Assembly (NCBI GenBank): GCA_937900975.1
Contig: CALCPC010000623.1
Location: forward strand, 1-5,272
Direction: 5' to 3'
Length of the DNA stretch: 5,272 bases
From: an uncultured Paracoccaceae bacterium
GTDB lineage: Bacteria > Pseudomonadota > Alphaproteobacteria > Rhodobacterales > Rhodobacteraceae
The number at the start of each line of letters is the position of its first letter. Position 1 is the first letter of the stretch. The notes under the pieces are model-generated. The model saw only the letters and a program-made list of their open reading frames with translations. It searched no databases and was not told the DNA's origin. The position numbers were made by a program, and so were the translations under genes. Below, piece by piece: positions 1-5,272 of the stretch.

Positions 1-584
1 CGGCGCCCCGTACCAACCCGGCGCCAATCGGTGCCCCGTGCCACTCCGGCGCCCCTCGGCACCCGGTGCCAATCCGGCGGGCTTCAACGCTCCGTGTTAG
101 TCTGGCGGGCTGTAGAGCCTAGTCCCAGATCTGTGCCGAGTTGCAAATGGGTTGTTTTCGGGCTCAATACGAGACGGTCGCCATTCAGCTCCCACCGCCC
201 GTCCGACGTCCATCGGCGCCGAGTGCTAAACCGGCGTTCGTGTCTGGTAAGCGCCCCGTCAGAATCGATCGGCGTTCGTCACAAGACCGGCGCCATGCAA
301 GCCTCAGCGCCAAAACATCGCCAACCGATGCTCATTGCCAGGCTGGCGCCTAGCAACACTAAGTGAGCTGCCGGCGCCACCTGGTCCCGAGCGCTGGACT
401 GGCGCCACTTGGCGCCCAGAATCAGGCCAACGCCATCCAGTGCCAAGCGCCAGGCCAGCGCTTGCCAGCACCGAGTGAATGGCCGGCGCCAAGTGTGTTG
501 AGCCCTAGATGGCGCCCGGCGGAGGACCGGCGCCTATCGCCGCCCGGCGCCAGGCCGGCGCCCGGTGCCGCGCTGGTGTCTGGA
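1..584. repeat. Degenerate 28-bp tandem array rich in GGCGCC (left array)
   Basis: GC-rich boxes recur with a period of about 28 bp. Exact GGCGCC occurs 14 times, starting at 2, 20, 48, 215, 289, 345, 373, 401, 411, 485, 511, 529, 546 and 557. The first box of each unit falls in phase at 20, 48, 76 and 104, and again at 233, 261, 289, 317, 345, 373, 401, 429, 457 and 485. A second GGYGCC-like box often sits 10 bp later (30, 58, 411, 439, 467) and a third, looser GCC box about 17 bp after the first (306, 334, 446). Phase is lost between about 130 and 205 and slips by 2 bp near 511. Units diverge strongly, so this is an old or fast-changing array. Open frames through it are not credible genes: 28 is not a multiple of 3 and no codon pattern or ribosome site is seen. 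It probably extends past the left edge. Its function is unknown. Confidence 0.75.
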
Positions 585-1248
585 CAAGACCGTTGCCAAC
601 AGGCGCTCGTCGTCGCCTTATGCTTGCCCAAAGGGCGGCGTCGCAGGATGGTACGGGACTGGCTGACTTCAGTGGGTGCACAGGGGCAGATAGAGGCAAC
701 TGGGGGCGGTTTCAACGCGTTTTAGCGCTTGCCCGTGGGGGCCACCGGCATTTCCGACGCCTTCAGGCAGGGTGCTGAACAGACCACAGGGAGCCCCGGC
801 CCGGGGTGGGGCCAAACGCCGCGAAGCCGGGCGGAGCGCACCGCCGCCACGCCTGGCCAAAGACCCGCCGGATCACGCCTCTGCCGGTCTCTGGCGCATA
901 CCCGCAACCCAAGGCCAAGCCCATCGCGCTCAAGGCGTGGAACCCTTGCACCGGCCCTGCCCCGTCGCGCGGCTGCGTTTCGTGAAAGACCTGGGACGTC
1001 AAGCCCCCTATGCCGCATTGAAATCCTTGGTTTCAGGCAGCGCTTTCAGATCCAGGGTTTTCACGGAACGCTTTTTTTGCGCCTGCCGTCAGCGCGCCAA
1101 GCCCCCTCGGTTCCTGGTCACAGGTTTTGCACCCGGATGGCGGTGCCCCAACGGGAAACGCCGGCCGTGCGGCGTTCCGGGACAGCGCGCCCGCTTGCTG
1201 CCCCGCCCCGCTTGGCGTAACCCTCAATCCCATGAAAGGGGCGGCAGG
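585..1248. other. Unassigned region upstream of coaBC, no convincing gene
   Basis: No recognisable protein, tRNA or other RNA gene was found on either strand. Open frames here translate to low-complexity Arg/Pro/Ala-rich sequence typical of stop-poor GC-rich DNA. The coaBC frame is open back to 772, but those residues have no counterpart in the CoaBC family. Visible small structures are a CCCCGG-C-CCGGGG palindrome at 794-806, an imperfect dyad TGAAATCCTTGGTTTCA at 1019-1035, and a run of seven T at 1072-1078 with no clear hairpin before it. The operon promoter presumably lies here, but no convincing -35/-10 pair could be picked. Confidence 0.5.
1235..1241 (+). promoter_or_regulatory. Ribosome binding site of coaBC
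   Basis: AAAGGGG lies 7 nt before the ATG at 1249. It supports that start over the long open extension upstream. An ATG at 1232 is in another frame. Confidence 0.6.
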
Positions 1249-2454
1249 ATGCAAGGACGTCGCATATTGCTGGTGATCGGCGGGGGGATCGCTGCCTACA
1301 ACACGCTGGAGCTTATCCGCCTGCTCCGCGGCCGGGGCTGTGCCGTCGATGTGGTGATGACCGAGGCCGCCGGGGCGTTCGTCACCCCGTTGAGCGTTTC
1401 GGCGCTGGCCGGCAGCCGCGTTTACCGCGATCTTTTCGATCTGACGGACGAGGCGGAGATGGGGCATATCCAATTGTCCCGCGCGGCCGATCTGGTTGTC
1501 GTGGCGCCGGCGACGGCCGATCTTATGGCACGCATGGCTGGCGGCCATGCCAACGATCTGGCCACCACGGTGCTGATGGCGACCGACAAGCGCGTGCTGA
1601 TCGCGCCTGCAATGAATGTCCGGATGTGGGATCACCCGGCAACCCAGCGCAACCTCCGCACGCTAGAGGGGGACGGAATTCTGGTCGTTGGCCCCGACAG
1701 CGGCGATATGGCCTGTGGGGAGTATGGGCCCGGGCGCTTGGCTGAGCCGCCCGCAATCCTCGCCGCGATTGAAAGGACGCTCAGCGCCGGCCCGCTGCGC
1801 GGTCGTCGGATCCTGGTCACCTCCGGCCCGACGCATGAGCCCATCGATCCGGTGCGCTATATCGCCAACCGCTCCTCCGGCGCCCATGGCACGGCGATTG
1901 CCCGCGTTTTTTCTGTGCTGGGCGCTGAGGTTGGGTTCGTCACCGGTCCCGCGACCGAGGCGCGGCCGAACGCGGCCGAGATCGTGGAGGTTGAGACCGC
2001 CGCTGAGATGGCCGCTGCAGTTGCCGCCGCGCTGCCGGCGGAGGCCGCAATCTGCGCCGCGGCCGTGGCCGACTGGCACGTGATCGACGCCGCCACCCGG
2101 AAAATCAAGAAGACCCCCGCCGGCACCCCGCCGACGCTGCGCTTTGGAGAGAACCCAGACATTCTGAAAACCCTTGCAACCCACCCGACCCAACGCCCGC
2201 CGCTGGTCATCGGCTTTGCCGCCGAAACCGACGACGTCGTGGCCAAAGCCACCGCCAAACGCGCCCGCAAGGGCTGCGATTGGATCCTTGCCAATGATGT
2301 CCGGCCCGAAACGGGCATCATGGGCGGGCGCGAGAACGCGATCACCCGGATCACCGACCAGGGCGCAGAGCCTTGGCCGCGCATGACCAAGGAGGCCGCC
2401 GCCGGAAAACTGGCGCATCTCATCGCCGAGGCGCTGGGCGGGGCGCAGCCATGA
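1249..2454 (+). CDS. coaBC: Bifunctional phosphopantothenoylcysteine decarboxylase / phosphopantothenate-cysteine ligase CoaBC
   Basis: A cytoplasmic enzyme of coenzyme A synthesis. The CoaB part joins cysteine to 4'-phosphopantothenate using CTP, and the FMN-dependent CoaC part decarboxylates the product to 4'-phosphopantetheine. The product is 401 aa, close to E. coli CoaBC (about 406). The N-terminal CoaC flavoprotein domain (about 1-175) shows GGGIAAY (11-17), the active-site His in MGHIQL (H73), APATADL (86-92), PAMNVRMW (N123) and the lid motif ACGEYGPGR with C156. The C-terminal CoaB domain (about 184-401) shows [16 protein letters not shown] (R203, N207), AAAVADW, KIKK (285-288), NPDIL (302-306), GFAAET (322-327) and ILANDV. 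The ATG at 1249 is chosen because it has a good ribosome site and the family begins just before [10 protein letters not shown]. Two positions differ from E. coli: GIAAYK reads GIAAYN (N18) and SSGK reads SSGA (A212). Neither is among the essential residues I recall, so activity is expected. It is first in the operon and its stop overlaps the dut start. Confidence 0.97.
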   Translation: MQGRRILLVIGGGIAAYNTLELIRLLRGRGCAVDVVMTEAAGAFVTPLSVSALAGSRVYRDLFDLTDEAEMGHIQLSRAADLVVVAPATADLMARMAGGHANDLATTVLMATDKRVLIAPAMNVRMWDHPATQRNLRTLEGDGILVVGPDSGDMACGEYGPGRLAEPPAILAAIERTLSAGPLRGRRILVTSGPTHEPIDPVRYIANRSSGAHGTAIARVFSVLGAEVGFVTGPATEARPNAAEIVEVETAAEMAAAVAAALPAEAAICAAAVADWHVIDAATRKIKKTPAGTPPTLRFGENPDILKTLATHPTQRPPLVIGFAAETDDVVAKATAKRARKGCDWILANDVRPETGIMGGRENAITRITDQGAEPWPRMTKEAAAGKLAHLIAEALGGAQP

Positions 2455-2939
2455 CGCGGGGCATCGATCTGCACAATGGACTGACCGTGGCCATCGCCCG
2501 CGTCGACGGCAGCGATCCCGAGGTGCCGCTGCCCTGCTATGAAACCGTCGGCGCGGCGGGTCTTGATGTGCGCGCCAACCTGGCACCTGCCAACCGCCGC
2601 GATGGCATCGCCCTTGGCCCGGGAGAGCGTGCGCTGGTGCCAACGGGCTTTTCCTTGGCTGTGCCCGATGGTTTTGAGATGCAAGTGCGCCCCCGCTCTG
2701 GCCTCGCGCTGCGCCACGGGATCAGTCTTGTCAACGCCCCCGGGACAATCGACAGCGACTATCGCGGCGAGGTCGGCGTGATCCTTTTGAACACCGGCGC
2801 CGAACCGTTCGTCGTCGCGCATGGGCAGCGTATTGGCCAATTGGTGCTGGCGCCGGTTCTGCGCGTGGCGTGGCAAGAGGTCGACGACCTTCCGCAAACA
2901 CCCCGCGGGCGGGGCGGTTTCGGCTCTACCGGGCGATAG
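2451..2939 (+). CDS. dut: Deoxyuridine 5'-triphosphate nucleotidohydrolase (dUTPase)
   Basis: Hydrolyses dUTP to dUMP and pyrophosphate, keeping uracil out of DNA and feeding thymidylate synthesis. The product is 162 aa, normal for a homotrimeric bacterial dUTPase. All five family motifs are present in order: motif 1 AAGLDVRA (35-42), motif 2 PRSGLAL (81-87), motif 3 [11 protein letters not shown] (98-108, with D101 as the likely catalytic Asp), motif 4 [10 protein letters not shown] (127-136) and the glycine-rich C-terminal motif 5 [10 protein letters not shown] (152-161). The ATG at 2451 overlaps the coaBC stop as ATGA, which indicates translational coupling and fixes the start. The stop is TAG at 2937. 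A dut gene directly after coaBC is a known arrangement in proteobacteria. Confidence 0.97.
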   Translation: MTRGIDLHNGLTVAIARVDGSDPEVPLPCYETVGAAGLDVRANLAPANRRDGIALGPGERALVPTGFSLAVPDGFEMQVRPRSGLALRHGISLVNAPGTIDSDYRGEVGVILLNTGAEPFVVAHGQRIGQLVLAPVLRVAWQEVDDLPQTPRGRGGFGSTGR

Positions 2940-2943
2940 GGCC

Positions 2944-3636
2944 TTGATCGGGATCCTTTTCGTCACGACGGTGGCGGTGCTGCTTTTGCGGTGGTGGCGC
3001 GCGCCGGTGCGCCTGCGCCAGGGGGTGTCGTTCGGCGGGGCGGCCTTTGCCTTGGTCATTGGCCTTCTCGACCCGGGTGCGCGGCCGGAGATCCCGGATC
3101 TTCTGGCCTGGGCGCAAGCGCTCGGTCTTGTGTCCCTGGCAGCCCTTCCCATCGGAATCTATGCCTTCGCCATCCGCCGTCTGCGCAGCCGCGCGGGCGG
3201 CGACGCGGGCGCCGCACCCGCGCATCCCCGCGGCTTTGTCCAGATCGTTGAGGATAGCGCGCTGGATCAAGAGGTGACGGCCGAACTGGCCGCGGAGGCC
3301 GCAGCCAAGGGCATCGCCCCGCCAACCAGCCTGTCGGTTGCTTACCGCGACGCCGATGGCACGGTCACCGCGTCCGGCGAAGTGATCCTAAGCCAAGGGC
3401 TGGCGGAGTTTCGCAGGCTTTGGGTAGAACCCGATCAGCGGGGCGGCGGGCTTGGCACACGGCTTTTGGCCGAAATGGAGGCCTTGGCCGCCGACCGCGG
3501 TGCGACAGCGGCCGTGATCGATACGTGGAGCGGTCGGACAGAACGATTTGTCCGCGCCGCGGGCTATGATGAGCGGGGCCGCGTCGCCGCGCCGGGCGGC
3601 CAGGCGCGCATTTGGCTGTCAAAACCCCTTTCATGA
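2944..3636 (+). CDS. Membrane-anchored GNAT-family N-acetyltransferase, substrate unknown
   Basis: A predicted 230-aa protein in two parts. Residues 1-80 are hydrophobic, with about three likely membrane segments: IGILFVTTVAVLLL (2-15), VSFGGAAFALVIGLL (28-42) and roughly 53-77, followed by RRLRSR. Residues about 97-228 form a GNAT acetyl-CoA-binding domain. The motif A region is LWVEPDQRGGGLGTRLLAEME (159-179), with the RxxGxG pattern at R166-G171. It is followed by a DTWSG strand and FVRAAGY, as in small GNATs that end in a GY motif. The domain probably faces the cytoplasm, where acetyl-CoA is. The start is uncertain: there is no ATG, and the TTG at 2944 lies 4 nt after the dut stop with a close GATAGGG before it. 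GTG at 2971 would remove the first membrane segment. No internal Met opens a separate GNAT gene, so a true fusion is likely. The end overlaps the next gene as ATGA. Confidence 0.82.
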   Translation: MIGILFVTTVAVLLLRWWRAPVRLRQGVSFGGAAFALVIGLLDPGARPEIPDLLAWAQALGLVSLAALPIGIYAFAIRRLRSRAGGDAGAAPAHPRGFVQIVEDSALDQEVTAELAAEAAAKGIAPPTSLSVAYRDADGTVTASGEVILSQGLAEFRRLWVEPDQRGGGLGTRLLAEMEALAADRGATAAVIDTWSGRTERFVRAAGYDERGRVAAPGGQARIWLSKPLS

Positions 3637-4400
3637 GCTTCTCGCCCGAAGAGTTAGAGCGTTATGCCCGCCACATCGTTTTGCGAGAGATCGGCGGGCC
3701 GGGCCAACAGCGCCTGCGCGCGGCGCATGTCGCGGTGGTCGGCGCGGGCGGGCTTGGCAGCCCTGCGCTGATTTATCTGGCGGCGGCCGGCGTTGGACAG
3801 ATCACGCTGATCGACGATGATGTCGTCAGCTTGAGCAACCTCCAGCGCCAGATCCTCTACGCCACCGACACGCTTGGCGCGCCGAAGGCCGGGACCGCCG
3901 CCCGCGTTCTGGCCGGGCTTAATCCCCATATCACACTCCACCCGCTTCCGGCGCGGCTTACCCCGTCGAACGCCGCAACGCTCCTGACCCCGGCGGATTT
4001 GATCCTGGACGGCAGCGACAGTTTCGAGACCCGGGCGCTGGTCAACCGCACTGCCGTCGCCGCCGGCACGCCGCTGCTGTCGGGCGCCATCGCCCAATGG
4101 GAGGGACAGATCAGCCTTTTCGATCCGGCAAGCGGAGGGCCTTGCTATGCCTGCGTCTTTCCCACGCCACCGGCCCCCGGACAGGCGCCAAGCTGCGCGG
4201 AGGCGGGCGTTTTGGGCGCGCTTGCCGGCGTGGTTGGCGCGATGATGGCCGGCGAGGCCGTCAAATGGATCACCGGCGCGGGCCAAAGCCTGCAAGGCGA
4301 GATGCTGCTCTACGATGCGCTTTGGTCGGAGAGCCGCCGGATCCAGCTGCGCGCCGATCCTTGCTGCGCCGTCTGCGCGGGCCGGGGCAAGGGACGCTAA
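3633..4400 (+). CDS. moeB: MoeB/ThiF/HesA-family adenylyltransferase (E1-like sulfur-carrier activating enzyme)
   Basis: A cytoplasmic enzyme expected to use ATP to adenylate the C-terminal glycine of a MoaD- or ThiS-like protein, for molybdopterin or thiamine sulfur transfer. The product is 255 aa against about 249 for E. coli MoeB, with no C-terminal rhodanese domain. Visible features are the nucleotide-binding loop VVGAGGLGSP (35-44), the acidic IDDD (60-63), SNLQRQ (68-73), K85, DGSDSFETR (126-134, with D129 matching the essential MoeB Asp), two zinc CxxC pairs (C171/C174 and C245/C248) and the conserved SCAEAGV Cys (C188). Which carrier it serves cannot be told here, because no moaD, thiS or thiG lies in the window. 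The symbol is therefore the nearest family name. The ATG at 3633 overlaps the previous stop as ATGA. No purine-rich ribosome site is visible before it, so translation probably depends on coupling. It is last in the operon. Confidence 0.93.
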   Translation: MSFSPEELERYARHIVLREIGGPGQQRLRAAHVAVVGAGGLGSPALIYLAAAGVGQITLIDDDVVSLSNLQRQILYATDTLGAPKAGTAARVLAGLNPHITLHPLPARLTPSNAATLLTPADLILDGSDSFETRALVNRTAVAAGTPLLSGAIAQWEGQISLFDPASGGPCYACVFPTPPAPGQAPSCAEAGVLGALAGVVGAMMAGEAVKWITGAGQSLQGEMLLYDALWSESRRIQLRADPCCAVCAGRGKGR

Positions 4401-4410
4401 GCGCATAGAG

Positions 4411-4982
4411 GCGCCGCGGCGGCACCGGCCTCTGACGCCCAGCGGAGGCACCAGTCCTAGCCGCCCGGCAGCGGCTCCGATCGTTGCCGCCCAGCGGCGG
4501 CTCCGACCGTTGTCGCCCGGCGGCGGTACCAGTATTTGCCGCCCGGCGGCGGAACCAGTTTTTGCCGCCCGGCGGCATCGGCGGTCTTCGCGGCCCGGCG
4601 GAGGCACCGGTCCTAGCCGTTCGGCGGTGGCTCCGGTCTTTGCCGCCCGGCGGCGGCCCCGGTCCTTGCCGCCCGGCGGCGGCTCCGGTCCTTATCGCCC
4701 GGCGGCGGCTCCAGTCCTTGTCGCCCGGCGGCAGCTCCAGTCCTTGTCGCCCGGCGGATGCCCCGGTCTTTGCCGCCCGTCGGCGGCTCCAGTCCTTACC
4801 GTCCGGCGGCGGCCCCGGTCCTTGCCGCCCGGCGGCGGCCCAGGTCCTTGGTGCTCGGCGGATGCACCAGTCATCGCGGCCCGGCGGCGGCACCAGTCCC
4901 TACAGACCGTCGGCGGCTCCGGTCCTTGCCGCCCGGCGGCGGCTCCGGTCCTTACCGCCCGGCGGCGGCTCCGGGCTTTGCT
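4411..4982. repeat. Strict 26-bp tandem array, 22 units (right array)
   Basis: Twenty-two units follow each other at exactly 26 bp with no insertion or deletion. Unit cores (GCCCGGCGG or variants) start at 4411, 4437, 4463, 4489, 4515, 4541, 4567, 4593, 4619, 4645, 4671, 4697, 4723, 4749, 4775, 4801, 4827, 4853, 4879, 4905, 4931 and 4957. The consensus is GCCCGGCGGC, then GGCTCCGGTCCTTG, then CC leading into the next unit. Many junctions form the palindrome GCCGCC-C-GGCGGC (for example 4538-4550, 4668-4680 and 4928-4940). Units differ by substitutions such as CTCC/CACC and CTTG/CTAG. There are no spacers, so this is not a CRISPR. Long open frames cross it on both strands, but they cycle through three frames every 78 bp and have no family match. 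The array starts 10 bp after the moeB-type stop and ends 19 bp before the gshB stop. Function unknown; RNA hairpins at the 3' ends of both transcripts are possible. Confidence 0.92.
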
Positions 4983-5001
4983 GCCCCTGTGGGCCGGGCC
5001 A

Positions 5002-5272
5002 TCAGGCGCTGCGGCGGGTCTCGATGGCCTCCCAAATTTTGGCGGTCACATTGACCCCCTCGAACCGCTCTAGCTCCTGCAGACCGGTGGGCGACGTGAC
5101 GTTGATTTCGGTCAGCCACGTCCCGATCACATCTATGCCGACGAAAATCTGGCCCTTTTCGCGCAAAAGCGGTCCGATCCGCGCGCAGATCTCGCGGTCG
5201 CGGTCGCTTAGCGCCACAGGCTCCGCCCGCCCGCCGACATGCATGTTCGAGCGCGTCTCCCCCGCCGCCGGC
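5002..5272 (-). CDS. gshB: Glutathione synthetase, C-terminal part (cut by window edge)
   Basis: The last 89 codons of an ATP-grasp glutathione synthetase, which joins glycine to gamma-glutamylcysteine using ATP. The stop is TGA at 5004-5002; the start lies beyond the right edge. The visible sequence begins [18 protein letters not shown], matching the GETRxN...GG segment of GshB. It continues with [23 protein letters not shown] and the metal/ATP-binding EINVTSPTG, where the Glu and Asn are the expected magnesium ligands, and ends [17 protein letters not shown]. The length after EINVTSPT fits the normal GshB end, so the C-terminus is intact. It is convergent with the moeB-type operon, and the 26-bp array fills almost the whole gap between them. 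An internal ATG (Met ten codons into the visible part) is not the real start. Confidence 0.95.
   Translation of the reverse strand, partial: PAAGETRSNMHVGGRAEPVALSDRDREICARIGPLLREKGQIFVGIDVIGTWLTEINVTSPTGLQELERFEGVNVTAKIWEAIETRRSA

Noticed and set aside
31..366. Small open frames in the left array (111 codons and others)
   Set aside because: They cross repeat units with a 28-bp period, lack a ribosome site and look like chance frames in GC-rich DNA.
763..1002. Minus-strand 79-codon open frame
   Set aside because: No recognisable domain, no clear ribosome site, and Gly/Pro/Arg-rich composition. Overlapping open frames on both strands are equally plausible.
1072..1078. Run of seven T as an intrinsic terminator
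   Set aside because: No stable GC hairpin lies directly before it and no gene ends upstream.
772..1248. N-terminal extension of CoaBC by 159 residues
   Set aside because: The frame is open, but the residues are low-complexity and match nothing in the family. CoaBC proteins start near the ATG at 1249, which has a good ribosome site.
3654..4607. Minus-strand 317-codon open frame opposite the moeB-type gene
   Set aside because: It is a shadow of the well-supported plus-strand gene extended into the repeat array.
4411..4982. CRISPR array
   Set aside because: Units are directly contiguous with no unique spacers, and no cas genes are present.
4315..5073. A 252-codon plus-strand open frame across the right array, and long minus-strand frames (for example 4270-4893)
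   Set aside because: The 26-bp period shifts frame at each unit, so the peptide repeats only every 26 residues (78 bp) and all frames are open for the same reason: a stop-poor GC-rich unit. There is no ribosome site, and the frames overlap real genes at the ends.

Overview
The window looks like a GC-rich alphaproteobacterial chromosome segment, most likely Rhodobacteraceae (Roseobacter/Rhodobacter type). This rests on the protein sequences (CoaBC, Dut, a MoeB/ThiF-type E1 enzyme and the GshB C-terminus), the strong GC bias and the tight ATGA gene overlaps. The assignment comes from reading the proteins, not from a database search.

Layout. Positions 1 to about 584 hold a degenerate tandem array with a period of about 28 bp, rich in the palindrome GGCGCC (14 exact copies). 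It probably continues beyond the left edge. Positions 585 to 1248 are unassigned, with no convincing gene. Positions 1249 to 4400 carry a compact plus-strand cluster: coaBC, dut, a membrane-anchored GNAT acetyltransferase and a moeB-type gene. The junctions are ATGA overlaps or a 4-nt gap, so the four are very probably one operon. Positions 4411 to 4982 are a second array of 22 units, each exactly 26 bp, with a GC-rich palindromic core. It fills the convergent gap between the moeB-type gene and gshB. Positions 5002 to 5272 are the C-terminal end of gshB on the minus strand, cut by the window edge.

How the genes fit together. CoaBC makes 4'-phosphopantetheine from 4'-phosphopantothenate in coenzyme A synthesis. 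Dut removes dUTP and supplies dUMP. The MoeB-type protein would adenylate a small sulfur-carrier protein (MoaD- or ThiS-like) for molybdopterin or thiamine synthesis. GshB performs the last step of glutathione synthesis. These are housekeeping roles and no defence, mobile or secondary-metabolite system is visible. The unusual content is the pair of tandem arrays flanking the operon and the fusion of a small membrane segment to a GNAT domain.
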